Notes under the pieces: generated by a model
The model's database searches: none
The model's input: only the letters and a program-made list of their open reading frames with translations
Told to the model about the DNA's origin: nothing
Translations under genes and position numbers: made by a program
From: Phreatobacter aquaticus
GTDB taxonomy: Bacteria; Pseudomonadota; Alphaproteobacteria; Rhizobiales; Phreatobacteraceae
Length of the DNA stretch: 64,000 nt
Direction: 5' to 3'
NCBI RefSeq assembly: GCF_005160265.1
Contig: NZ_CP039865.1
Span: 2,628,828 to 2,692,827 of the forward strand
Shown here: positions 17,174-25,253 of the stretch, in pieces
How the letters are laid out: each line of letters begins with the position of its first letter
Position numbering within the stretch: position 1 is the first letter of the stretch

Positions 17174-18847
17174 ATGGCAATCCCCTCGGCCCATGTCGAT
17201 ACCTTCGCTGCCCGCGGCCTGCCGCCGATCGAGATGCAGCCGCAATTCCTCTTCGACCGGCCGGAGCTGCGCTATCCCGACCGGCTGAACTGCGTCACCG
17301 AATTCATCGATCGCCACCTGCGGGAAGGCCGGGGCGGCAGCGTCGCCATTCTGGCGCCGGGCGGGCTCACCTGGACCTATGCCGATCTCGCGGCCGAGGT
17401 GAACCGCATCGCCAATGTGCTGACCAGAGAGCTGGGCCTTGTGCCGGGCAATCGCGTTCTGCTGCGCGCGCCCAACAATCCCACCATGGTCGCGGCCTAT
17501 CTCGCCGTCATCAAGGCCGGCGGCATCGTGGTTGCCACCATGCCGCTCTTGCGCGCCAAGGAACTGACCGAGATCGTCGACAAGGCCGAGATCGGACTGG
17601 CGCTCTGCGACGACCGGCTGATGGACGAACTGGCCAAGACCGGCGCCTCCTCGGCCTTCCTCAAGCGCATTGTCGGTTTTGCCGAACTGTCCTCGCTCGC
17701 AGCCGCTGTGTCCCCTGAGTTCGCTCCAGTCGATACCGTCCGCGACGATGTCTGCCTGTTCGGTTTCACTTCCGGCACCACCGGCAAGCCGAAATGCACC
17801 ATGCATTTCCACCGCGATCTGTTGGCGATCTGCGATGCCTATTCCGGCAATGTTCTGAAGCCGCAGGCGACGGACCGCTTCATCGGCTCGCCGCCGCTGG
17901 CCTTCACCTTCGGTCTTGGCGGCCTCGTGCTGTTCCCGTTCCGGGTCGGCGCCTCGACGGTCCTGCTGGAAAAGGCCTCGCCGGGCGATCTCTTGCCGGC
18001 GATTGCCGAATTCAAGCCGACCATCTGTTTCACCGCGCCGACCGCCTATCGCGCGATGATCCCGGCGCTGTCGGAGCACAATTGGCGTTCCTTGCGCAAA
18101 TGCGTCTCGGCCGGCGAGGCCCTGCCGAAGGCGACGTTTGATGCCTGGAAGGCGGCGACCGGCCTGGAGCTGATGGACGGCATCGGCGCAACCGAGATGC
18201 TGCACATCTTCATTTCGGCCCCCGAGGGCGAGATCCGCCCGGGCGCCACGGGCAAGCCGGTGCCTGGCTATCAGGCCAAGGTGATCGGCGATCATGGTGA
18301 GGATCTGCCACCCGGCACGCCCGGCCGCCTCGCGGTCCGTGGACCGACCGGCTGCCGCTATCTCGCCGATGACCGGCAGGCCAAATATGTCCTCGCCGGC
18401 TGGAACATTACCGGCGATACCTACATGGCCGATGCCGACGGCTATTTCTGGTATCAGGCCCGCAACGACGACATGATCGTCTCGGCCGGCTACAACATCG
18501 CCGGACCTGAGGTCGAGGCTGCGCTCTTGGCCCATCCGGCGGTGGCGGAAGCCGGCGTCGTCGGCAAGCCCGATCCCGAGCGCGGCATGATCGTCCAGGC
18601 CTATGTCGTGCTGAAGCCCGATTTCCCGGCTGTTCCCGCCATGGCGGTGGAGCTGCAGGTCTATGTGAAGGCCGAGATCGCGCCCTACAAGTATCCGCGT
18701 GCCATCAGCTTCGTGGACAAGCTGCCGCGCACCGAAACCGGCAAGCTGCAGCGCTTCACACTGCGCGAGATCGCCAAGGCCGAAGCGGCATCAGCCGAAG
18801 CGGCATCAGCCGACGACAAGAACACGGCCGCCAAGGCCGCGGAGTAG
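17174..18847 (+). CDS. aryl-CoA ligase, probable 2-aminobenzoate-CoA ligase
   Basis: A 557-residue AMP-forming acyl-CoA synthetase. It has the P-loop FTSGTTGKPKCTMHFHRD near residue 198, an aromatic-ligase-like SPPLAFTFGLGGLVLFPFR, GIGATEMLHIFISA near 335, and the C-terminal hinge and lysine region (ARNDDMIVSAGYNI; PRTETGKLQRF). The overall pattern is that of benzoate and 2-aminobenzoate CoA ligases. It activates an aromatic acid with ATP and CoA in the cytoplasm. It sits between the SDR and RidA genes, and is divergent from the 2-aminobenzoyl-CoA monooxygenase/reductase, which supports anthranilate as substrate. The C-terminal tail has a small AEAAS tandem repeat. Confidence 0.9.
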   Translation: MAIPSAHVDTFAARGLPPIEMQPQFLFDRPELRYPDRLNCVTEFIDRHLREGRGGSVAILAPGGLTWTYADLAAEVNRIANVLTRELGLVPGNRVLLRAPNNPTMVAAYLAVIKAGGIVVATMPLLRAKELTEIVDKAEIGLALCDDRLMDELAKTGASSAFLKRIVGFAELSSLAAAVSPEFAPVDTVRDDVCLFGFTSGTTGKPKCTMHFHRDLLAICDAYSGNVLKPQATDRFIGSPPLAFTFGLGGLVLFPFRVGASTVLLEKASPGDLLPAIAEFKPTICFTAPTAYRAMIPALSEHNWRSLRKCVSAGEALPKATFDAWKAATGLELMDGIGATEMLHIFISAPEGEIRPGATGKPVPGYQAKVIGDHGEDLPPGTPGRLAVRGPTGCRYLADDRQAKYVLAGWNITGDTYMADADGYFWYQARNDDMIVSAGYNIAGPEVEAALLAHPAVAEAGVVGKPDPERGMIVQAYVVLKPDFPAVPAMAVELQVYVKAEIAPYKYPRAISFVDKLPRTETGKLQRFTLREIAKAEAASAEAASADDKNTAAKAAE

Positions 18848-18851
18848 CACC

Positions 18852-19292
18852 ATGTCCAAGGACCCTATCGTTTCGCCTTCGCCAACAGCGGAGGGCGGTC
18901 GCCCCGTCACCCTGAATCCGCCCGGCTGGCCCGAGCCGCGCGGCTATGCCAATGGCATGTCGGCCACCGGTCGCATCGTGGTCACGGGCGGTGTGGTCGG
19001 GTGGGATGTGGCGGGCCAGTTTCCCGTCGACTTTGCCGGCCAGGCGCGCCAGTGCTTCGAGAATATCGCGGCCATTCTCGCCGCCGGTGGCGCGACCCCC
19101 GGCCATATCGTGCGGCTCACCTGGTACGTGACCGACATCGAGGAGTACCAGGCGAACCTCCGGCCGCTCGGCGCGGCCTATCGCGAGGTCTTCGGCCGGC
19201 ACTTTCCAGCCATGGCTGTGGTGCAGGTGGTGCGCCTCGTCGAGAAGGCGGCCAAGATCGAGATCGAGGCAACGGCGGTGATCGGGGAGTAG
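18852..19292 (+). CDS. RidA family protein lacking the canonical carboxylate-binding Arg
   Basis: A 146-residue YjgF/YER057c/UK114 protein. The fold markers are GRIVVTGGVVGWD near residue 40, ENIAAILAAGGATPGHIVRLTWYVTD around 75-98, and the C-terminal KIEIEATAVIG. In standard RidA the loop reads FPARS, where the Arg holds the substrate carboxylate; here it reads FPAMA with Met at 121. RidA proteins hydrolyse enamines and imines. A thioester substrate has no free carboxylate, so the loss fits deamination of the enamine formed by the monooxygenase/reductase. The start is ATG at 18852, 4 bp after the ligase stop. Confidence 0.85.
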   Translation: MSKDPIVSPSPTAEGGRPVTLNPPGWPEPRGYANGMSATGRIVVTGGVVGWDVAGQFPVDFAGQARQCFENIAAILAAGGATPGHIVRLTWYVTDIEEYQANLRPLGAAYREVFGRHFPAMAVVQVVRLVEKAAKIEIEATAVIGE

Positions 19293-19335
19293 GCGAGGCC
19301 GCTTGAAATTGGCGGGTGCTGTTCTGACGGAGAGA

Positions 19336-19520
19336 GCCCCTCACCCTTGCCCTCTCCCCGTAGGAGGGGAGAGGGGATTCAAACACCTGACCTCAATCGA
19401 CGATCGTCTTGGACCGGCCGCATCGCCTGGAATGTGTCACCAAGCAATTGGTGCGTAAACGAGGCTGGAGGGTGCCGCGTACCCTCTCCCCGCCTGCGGG
19501 GAGAGGGAAGGGTGAGGGGC
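19336..19520. repeat. intergenic inverted repeat with CCCTCACCC-type arms
   Basis: The left arm (19336-19376) and right arm (19481-19520) are near reverse complements of each other, and each also contains its own CCTCTCCCC/GGGGAGAGG hairpin. The element fills the gap between two convergent RidA genes and may act as a bidirectional terminator. Its style matches dispersed palindromic elements common in rhizobial chromosomes. Confidence 0.75.
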
Positions 19521-19567
19521 CATACGCGCTGACCATCGTTCATCGAACGAGGCCTTCCACCCCTTCC

Positions 19568-20029
19568 TCAGTCGTGAATCCGGATCACCGCTTCCACTTC
19601 CACAGTGATCCCCATCGGCAGCGATCCCATGCCCACTGCCGAACGGGCATGGCGGCCGCGGTCGCCGAGCACGGCCACCATCAGGTCGGAAAAGCCGTTG
19701 ATGACGCGCGGATGGTCGCCGAAATCGGGCGCGGCATTGACCATGCCCAGCACCTTGAGGAACTCGACCTTCGAGAGGTCGCCGCCTGCCGCCGCCTTGG
19801 CCGAGGCGAGGATCTGCAGGCCTACCAGCTTGGCGTGTTCATAGGCCGTCTCGACCGTGACATCGCTGCCGACCTTGCCGGTGTGGAGGGAGCCGTCCGG
19901 CTTGAGCGGACCCTGTCCGGCCAGATAGGCGATCTGGCCGTCCCGCTTGAACGGCACATAATTGCCGGCCGGCGTTGGCGTCGGTGGCAGCGTCAGGCCG
20001 AGTTTGGCGAGATTGTCTTCCGGGCTCAT
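19568..20029 (-). CDS. RidA family protein with intact Arg
   Basis: A 153-residue member of the YjgF family, of the longer subtype beginning MSPEDNLAKLGLTLPPTPTPAGNYVPF. Conserved pieces are QIAYLAGQGPLKPDGS, VEFLKVLGMVNAAPDF and the C-terminal HARSAVGMGSLPMGITVEVEAVI. Arg129 in HARSA corresponds to the carboxylate-binding Arg of enamine/imine deaminases, unlike the neighbouring RidA at 18852. It is 34 bp downstream of the DSD1-like PLP enzyme on the same strand, so it likely clears the 2-aminoacrylate or related enamine released by that enzyme. Confidence 0.88.
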   Translation of the reverse strand: MSPEDNLAKLGLTLPPTPTPAGNYVPFKRDGQIAYLAGQGPLKPDGSLHTGKVGSDVTVETAYEHAKLVGLQILASAKAAAGGDLSKVEFLKVLGMVNAAPDFGDHPRVINGFSDLMVAVLGDRGRHARSAVGMGSLPMGITVEVEAVIRIHD

Positions 20030-20063
20030 TCAGGCCTCCTGCGGGATCGATCGGGCGCCCATC

Positions 20064-21146
20064 TCAGCGCAATTTGCCGCGCGCCGCCACCGGGAGGATA
20101 CCGACGATCTCCTGGCCGCGCACCATCACCACCTCGTCCACCATGTTGACCACGACGCAGACATGGTTCGGCACGATGCGCACGACATCGCCAACCTTCG
20201 GGCGCTCGTTGCACTTCGCGAGATCGAGAAATCCGTGCTCCTCGGCGAAGCGGGCGATGCGGGCTTCCGGGTGCTCCAGAATATAGCCATAGCCGTCGAT
20301 GCCGCCGCCCGGATCGGAGGTCAGCGTCTTGGAGCCTGAATCGAGAATGCCGCGGTCGACGCCGGCGCGGCTGACGACCGTCGCATAGACGTGCAGCGCG
20401 CAGTCGTCGAAGGTCGCAACGCCCGCCGCCACTTGCATCCGGTCATTGTAGATATAGGTGCCGGGGCGATGCTCGGTGGCGCCGGCGAGACGGCCGACAT
20501 TCTTCATGTTGGGCGAGCCGCCGGTGGAGACGATGGTCGGCTCCAGCCCCTCGAGCCTGACACCGGCCAGCGCCGTGTCGAAGAACTTCTGTGCTTCCGG
20601 CCAGCCGTCCTCGGTCGGATAGAGCATGAAGCCCTTGAACGAGAGGCCGGGGGAGGCCGCCACCAGCTTGGCAAGCTCGATCGCCTCAGCCGGCGTCTCG
20701 ACGCCCGCGCGCTTGCGGCCGGTATCGCACTCGATGACGACGCCAAGCGGCCGCCCGGCGAGCGCCGCGGCCTTCGGCAGATCGCCAATCACCACGGGAT
20801 TGTCGGCGGCGACCGTGACATCGGTTGATTCCAGAAGCCGGCCGAGCCGGTTCATCTTCTCCTCGCCCAGGAGATTGTAAGAGATCAGAATGTCGTCGAT
20901 GCCGGCTTCCGCCATCACCTCCGCTTCGCCGATCTTCTGGCAGGTGATGCCCTTGGCTCCTGCCGCGATCTGCAGCTTGGCGAGCAGCGGGCTCTTGTGC
21001 GTCTTGATATGCGGACGATTGGCCACGCCCGCCGCATCACAGGCCGCCTGCACGCGGGCGATATTGGCCTCCACCCGGTCCATGTCGATGACGACGGCCG
21101 GCGTGCCATATTCGCGGGCAATCTTTGCGGCAAGCGGGCTTGTCAT
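20064..21146 (-). CDS. DSD1-like PLP enzyme (D-threonine aldolase / D-serine dehydratase family)
   Basis: A 360-residue fold-type III PLP enzyme. YGTPAVVIDMDRVEANI is followed by RPHIKTHKS near residue 44, which carries the PLP lysine. A C-terminal D-serine-dehydratase-like domain ends with VRIVPNHVCVVVNMVDEV; its His and Cys match the zinc ligands of eukaryotic-type D-serine dehydratase. Family members cleave D-threonine or 3-hydroxy-D-amino acids, or dehydrate D-serine. It is encoded between livF and a RidA gene in the same direction, so it probably belongs to the transporter operon. The exact substrate is unknown. Confidence 0.85.
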   Translation of the reverse strand: MTSPLAAKIAREYGTPAVVIDMDRVEANIARVQAACDAAGVANRPHIKTHKSPLLAKLQIAAGAKGITCQKIGEAEVMAEAGIDDILISYNLLGEEKMNRLGRLLESTDVTVAADNPVVIGDLPKAAALAGRPLGVVIECDTGRKRAGVETPAEAIELAKLVAASPGLSFKGFMLYPTEDGWPEAQKFFDTALAGVRLEGLEPTIVSTGGSPNMKNVGRLAGATEHRPGTYIYNDRMQVAAGVATFDDCALHVYATVVSRAGVDRGILDSGSKTLTSDPGGGIDGYGYILEHPEARIARFAEEHGFLDLAKCNERPKVGDVVRIVPNHVCVVVNMVDEVVMVRGQEIVGILPVAARGKLR

Positions 21147-21167
21147 ACGGCAACTCCGGCGAATGGC

Positions 21168-21869
21168 TCAGACGTGGAGATAGCGGTCCTTCAGGTCGGG
21201 GCTGGCGAGGAAATCCGCGCTGGTCCCTTCCCAGACGAGCCGGCCCTTCTCGAGGATCAGGTGCCGGTCGGCCAGTTTGACCAGAGCATCGACATTCTTG
21301 TCGATCACCAGGATCGATTGGCCGTCCTGCTTGAGGCGGGCTAGACAGGCCCAGATCTCCTGGCGGATCACCGGCGCGAGGCCTTCAGTAGCCTCGTCCA
21401 GAACGAGGAGCTTGGGGTTGGTCATCAGCGCCCGGCCGATCGCCAGCATCTGCTGCTCGCCGCCGGAAAGCTGGGTTCCCATGTTGCGCCGCCGTTCCTT
21501 CAGCCGCGGGAAGAATTCATAGACCCGCTCCAGCGACCAGGGCTTGGCCGCGCGGTCGCGATCGGCTGCTGTTGCGATCAGGTTTTCCTCAACCGTCAGG
21601 TTCGGGAAGATCTGCCGCCCCTCCGGCACCAGGCCGAGGCCTGCCTGCGCCGCCCGGAACGGCGGCTTGCCGGCAAGCGCGACCTCGTCCATGGCGATGG
21701 TGCCGCCGCTGGGCTTCACCAGCCCGAAGATCGACTTGATCGTGGTGGTCTTGCCCATGCCGTTGCGGCCGAGCAGGGTCACGACCTCGCCCTGCGCGAT
21801 CGAGAGCGAGATGCCGAACAGCACCTGCACGTCGCCATAACCGGCCTCGAGGCTTGAAACGGTCAGCAT
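21168..21869 (-). CDS. livF: branched-chain amino acid-type ABC transporter ATPase LivF
   Basis: A 233-residue ATPase: MLTVSSLEAGYGDVQVLFGISLSI, Walker A LLGRNGMGKTT near 33, signature LSGGEQQMLAIGRALM near 133, and Walker B LLVLDEATEGLAPVI near 155. EGLAPVI is the LivF subtype mark. It pairs with LivG. Its ATG (21869) overlaps the MarR stop by one base (TAATG), so translation is probably coupled. In this family Liv systems often carry aromatic acids rather than amino acids; the neighbouring 2-aminobenzoate genes suggest that role here. Confidence 0.94.
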   Translation of the reverse strand: MLTVSSLEAGYGDVQVLFGISLSIAQGEVVTLLGRNGMGKTTTIKSIFGLVKPSGGTIAMDEVALAGKPPFRAAQAGLGLVPEGRQIFPNLTVEENLIATAADRDRAAKPWSLERVYEFFPRLKERRRNMGTQLSGGEQQMLAIGRALMTNPKLLVLDEATEGLAPVIRQEIWACLARLKQDGQSILVIDKNVDALVKLADRHLILEKGRLVWEGTSADFLASPDLKDRYLHV

Positions 21870-22393
21870 TATTCCGCCGCCTCCGCTCGCTCGGTTGTGG
21901 CGCGGGCGACCGACGCCTTGGTCTTGCCGAGCAATCCCATCAGCAACTCTCGTTCGGTCGGATCGAGACCGGCCAGCAGTTCGGTGATCCAGAGGCCGTG
22001 CTGACGCGCCATGGCCGAGAATTGCGTCCGGCCCTTGTCTGTCATCACGATGCGCTGCGCGCGCCCGTCGGAGGCGTCGCGGCGGCGCTCGACAAAACCT
22101 TGCTCGGCGATGCGGGCGACAAGCCCTGTTACATTGCCGTTGGTCACCATCATGCGCCGCGAGATGTCACCGAGCGTCAGGCCTTCCGGCGACTTGTCGA
22201 GCTGGGCCAGGAGGTCGAAGCGCGGCAGCGTGATGGCGAAGCGATCGGCAAGCCTGCGGCGGATCTCCCGTTCGATCATCGTCGTGCAGGTGAGCATGCG
22301 CAGCCAGAGGCGGAGCTCGGGGCGTGCATCGCGCGGCTGCTGGGCGAGCCGGCTCTCGGCGTCGAGGATGTCGTTGGCGCGGACCTCGCTCAT
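21869..22393 (-). CDS. MarR family transcriptional regulator
   Basis: A 174-residue regulator with a winged-helix domain: ITLPRFDLLAQLDKSPEGLTLGDISRRMMVTNGNVTGLVARI (recognition helix near residues 80-95) and wing GFVERRRDASDGRAQRIVMTDKG near 100-122, the DxR pattern of MarR. The N-terminal helices and C-terminal QHGLWITELLAGLDPTERELL form the dimer. It is embedded between livG and livF with overlaps on both sides (ATGA and TAATG), so it is co-transcribed with the transporter. It is the best candidate to bind the three palindromic boxes at 16291-16370 and 26543-26560, with an aryl-CoA ester as likely effector. Confidence 0.92.
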   Translation of the reverse strand: MSEVRANDILDAESRLAQQPRDARPELRLWLRMLTCTTMIEREIRRRLADRFAITLPRFDLLAQLDKSPEGLTLGDISRRMMVTNGNVTGLVARIAEQGFVERRRDASDGRAQRIVMTDKGRTQFSAMARQHGLWITELLAGLDPTERELLMGLLGKTKASVARATTERAEAAE

Positions 22394-23145
22394 GCGAAAT
22401 CCTCCTCGCCGAGATATGCCTCGCGCACGGCGGGATCGGCCCGCACCTCATCTGGCGTGCCCGAGGCGATGACCCGGCCATAGACCAGCACGGAGATGCG
22501 GTCGGCGAGGCGGAACACCGCGTGCATGTCGTGCTCCACCAGCACCATAGGATAGCGACCTTTCAGCGCCATCAGCACCGCGACCAGGCTCTCGGTCTCC
22601 TCGCGGCCCATGCCGGCCATCGGCTCGTCGAGCAGCAGGAGCTTCGGCTCCGACACCAGCGCCATCGCGATCTCGAGCTGGCGCTTCTCGCCATGCGACA
22701 GGCTGGTCGCGGGAAGCTCGGCCTTGGGCCTGAGACCCACCTGGTCGAGGGCGGCGACAGCCTTGTCGTTGAGCCTTGCGTCGCGCGACACCTGACGGAA
22801 AAAGCGGAACGACGACCGGTCATGCGCCTGCGCGGCGGTGGCGACATTTTCCAGGACCGTGAAGGCCGGCAGGATCTGGGTGATCTGGAACGAGCGCGTC
22901 AGGCCGCGCAGCGCGCGGGCATGGATCGGCAGGCGGGTGATGTCCTCGCCGGCGAAGGTCACCTGGCCGACATCCAGCGGCACCTCGCCGGTGATCTCGC
23001 CGATCAGCGTGGTCTTGCCGGCACCGTTGGGGCCGATGATGGCGTGGAGCTCAGAGGCACCGATGTCCAGCGTCACGTCATCGGTGACCTTCAGCGCTCC
23101 ATAGGACTTGGAGAGGCCTCTGAGCGACAGGATCGGCGCGGTCAT
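22390..23145 (-). CDS. livG: branched-chain amino acid-type ABC transporter ATPase LivG
   Basis: A 251-residue ATPase: LRGLSKSYGALKVTDDVTLDI, Walker A IGPNGAGKTTLIGEITG near residue 37, ITRLPIHARALRGLTRSFQITQI, signature SHGEKRQLEIAMAL near 148 and Walker B LLLLDEPMAGMG near 168. The MAGM motif and a long insertion after the Q-loop mark LivG. It forms the ATPase pair with LivF and energises LivHM. Its start overlaps the livM stop, and its stop overlaps the MarR start, in a tight livH-M-G-marR-F operon. Confidence 0.94.
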   Translation of the reverse strand: MTAPILSLRGLSKSYGALKVTDDVTLDIGASELHAIIGPNGAGKTTLIGEITGEVPLDVGQVTFAGEDITRLPIHARALRGLTRSFQITQILPAFTVLENVATAAQAHDRSSFRFFRQVSRDARLNDKAVAALDQVGLRPKAELPATSLSHGEKRQLEIAMALVSEPKLLLLDEPMAGMGREETESLVAVLMALKGRYPMVLVEHDMHAVFRLADRISVLVYGRVIASGTPDEVRADPAVREAYLGEEDFA

Positions 23146-24113
23146 CGTCCGGCTCCCCGGTCAATGAGCTTGACGAGGCCGCCGCGGGCGAAGATCGCCA
23201 CCAGCACGACCAGCGGACCAAACAGTGCCTTCCAGTGCTGGGTGAGTTCGGCCAGCCATTCCTCGATCAGCAGCACGCCGATGGCGCCGATGATCGCACC
23301 GTTGAGGGTGCCGAGACCGCCGGCTACCACCATCGCGATCATGTCGCCGGAACGCTGCCAGCTCATATAGGCCGGCGAGACGAACAGGGTGAGATTGGCG
23401 AACAGCGCGCCGGCCAGCGCACAGATCGCACCCGAGATCACATAGGCAGCCAGCCGATAGCGGAACGGATCGAAGCCGAGGGCCCGCATCCGGCGCTCGT
23501 TCTCCTTGGCGCCGCGCAGCACACGCCCGAAGCGCGATCCGACGATGGCGCGCAGCAGCAGATAGACGCCGAGCAGGACGCCCAGCACGACGAAATAGAA
23601 TGAGGTCTCGTTGCGCAACAGCCGCGTGCCGAACACGTCGGAGCGGCTGAACATCCTGAGACCATCATCGCCGCCATAGGCCGACAGCGATGTGGCCGTG
23701 AAGAACGCCATCTGCCCGAAGGCCAGCGTGATCATGATGAAATAGACGCCGCGCGTCTTGAGCGAGATCGCGCCTGTCACCAGTGCGAAGGCCGCCCCCA
23801 CCAGCATCGCGACAGGGAAAGAGATGGCGGCTTCATCGATGCCATGGGCCGACAGGATCGCGACCGCGTAGCCGCCAAGCCCAAGGAATGCCGCATGGCC
23901 GAAGGACACCATCGCGCCATAGCCGAGGATCAGGTCGAGCGAGAGGGCGGCGATGCCGAAGACCATGGCTCGTCCGACCAGCGACAGCACGTAGCGCTCC
24001 GGCCAGATGAACGGCACGACGGCCAGCGCCGCAAAGATCACGAGAGCAATGGCATGGCGCCGCCAGAGGGGGGCGGGGATGGATGCGGGCGCGCTGGTGG
24101 CGATGTCGGCCAT
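23142..24113 (-). CDS. livM: branched-chain amino acid-type ABC transporter permease LivM
   Basis: A 323-residue permease with about nine helices. Family landmarks are ALSLDLILGYGAMVSFGHAAFLGLGGYAVAIL near residue 55-85, SLKTRGVYFIMITLAFGQMAFF near 120 and the cytoplasmic EAA-like loop GSRFGRVLRGAKENERRMRALGFDPFRYRL near 205-230, then VVAGGLGTLNGAIIGA. It forms the membrane heterodimer with LivH. The gene overlaps livG by 4 bp and lies 5 bp after livH. Confidence 0.94.
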   Translation of the reverse strand: MADIATSAPASIPAPLWRRHAIALVIFAALAVVPFIWPERYVLSLVGRAMVFGIAALSLDLILGYGAMVSFGHAAFLGLGGYAVAILSAHGIDEAAISFPVAMLVGAAFALVTGAISLKTRGVYFIMITLAFGQMAFFTATSLSAYGGDDGLRMFSRSDVFGTRLLRNETSFYFVVLGVLLGVYLLLRAIVGSRFGRVLRGAKENERRMRALGFDPFRYRLAAYVISGAICALAGALFANLTLFVSPAYMSWQRSGDMIAMVVAGGLGTLNGAIIGAIGVLLIEEWLAELTQHWKALFGPLVVLVAIFARGGLVKLIDRGAGR

Positions 24114-24118
24114 ATCCG

Positions 24119-25042
24119 TCAGCCCTTCGCCGGGAACAGGCCGGTCGGACGGAAGAACAGCACCGCCGCCATCAGGATATAGATCGACATGGAGGCGATG
24201 GCCGGACCGATGGTGCGGGCATCGCCGGCCGACAGTCCGCCAAGGCGCAAGAGATCGACCGAGAAGGAACGGAGCAGCGTGTCGGTCAGGCCGACGATCA
24301 GCGCGCCGACGAAGGCGCCGCGGATCGAGCCGATGCCGCCAATGACGATCACCACGAAGGCGAGGATCAGGAGATTGTCGCCCATGCCAGGCTCGACCGA
24401 GAGCACGGGTGCCGCCATGCAGCCGGCAAAGCCGGCGAGCATTGCCCCGAAACCGAAGACGATCATGAACAGCCTGCGGATGTCGACGCCGAGCGCAGAG
24501 ACCATCTGTGCATTGGAGGCACCCGCCCGGATCAGCATGCCGACACGGGTCTTGGCCACGACGAGATAGAGCCCGAGCGCCACGCCGAGGCCGGCCCCGA
24601 TGATGGCAAGCCGCCAGACCGGATAGAGGACGCCGTTGGCAATCACGATGGAGCCCGTCAGCATGTCCGGGACAGGCACCTGCAGCGGCGCCGCGCCCCA
24701 GATGATCTTCACGGCCTCGTTGAGGAACAGGATCAGACCGAAGGTCGCCAGCACCTGCTCCAGATGGTCGCGATCATAGAGATGGCGCATCACGACGATT
24801 TCGAGCAGCAACCCGAAGGCAAGCGCCGAAATGAGCGCCAGGATCAGTCCGATGACGAAGGACCCGGTCCAGGCGACGAACATGGCGGCGAGATAGGCGC
24901 CCAGCATGTACTGCACGCCATGGGCGAGATTGATGAAGTCCATCACGCCGAACACCAGCGTCAGGCCTGCGGCAATCAGGAACAGCAGCACGCCCAGCTG
25001 CAAGCCGTTCAGCGTCTGGATGATGAGCAGCGTGGAGGACAT
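24119..25042 (-). CDS. livH: branched-chain amino acid-type ABC transporter permease LivH
   Basis: A 307-residue permease with about eight helices. It begins with LLIIQTLNGLQLGVLLFLIAAGLTLVFGVMDFINLAHGVQYMLGAYLA, the LivH signature, followed by LATFGLILFLNEAVKIIWG, the loop TRVGMLIRAGASNAQMVSALGVDIRRL near residue 185-210, and VVIVIGGIGSIRGAFVGALIVG. It partners LivM in the inner membrane. It is separated from the upstream binding-protein gene by 211 bp that contain a palindromic repeat, which may lower permease expression relative to the binding protein. Confidence 0.94.
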   Translation of the reverse strand: MSSTLLIIQTLNGLQLGVLLFLIAAGLTLVFGVMDFINLAHGVQYMLGAYLAAMFVAWTGSFVIGLILALISALAFGLLLEIVVMRHLYDRDHLEQVLATFGLILFLNEAVKIIWGAAPLQVPVPDMLTGSIVIANGVLYPVWRLAIIGAGLGVALGLYLVVAKTRVGMLIRAGASNAQMVSALGVDIRRLFMIVFGFGAMLAGFAGCMAAPVLSVEPGMGDNLLILAFVVIVIGGIGSIRGAFVGALIVGLTDTLLRSFSVDLLRLGGLSAGDARTIGPAIASMSIYILMAAVLFFRPTGLFPAKG

Positions 25043-25101
25043 GGGATAAGGGGGCCTGTCGCTCTATCCGGCAAAGGGCTGCCGACGGAACCTGCTGAAC
25101 C

Positions 25102-25207
25102 GTCACCCCCGGCGAGCCCGAAGGGCGAGGGAAGGGGGTCCAGGAATGCCGACCGTGATCTCGCGGCCCCTGGATCCCCTTCCCTCGCTTCGCTCGCCGG
25201 GGATGAC
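25102..25207. repeat. dispersed GTCACCCCCGGCGAG palindrome, copy A
   Basis: An imperfect palindrome of about 106 bp. The left end reads GTCACCCCCGGCGAGC and then GAAGGGGGTCCAGG; the right end reads CCTGGATCCCCTTCC and then CTCGCCGGGGATGAC. It lies between the binding-protein gene and livH, inside one apparent operon. Three related copies occur in this window at 46622, 52823 and 62957. It could form a long hairpin in RNA and act as an attenuator or mRNA stabiliser. Confidence 0.85.
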
Positions 25208-25253
25208 GTCTGTGCTGTGTTGACGGGGCTCGCCTCGGCGAGCCCCGATCACC

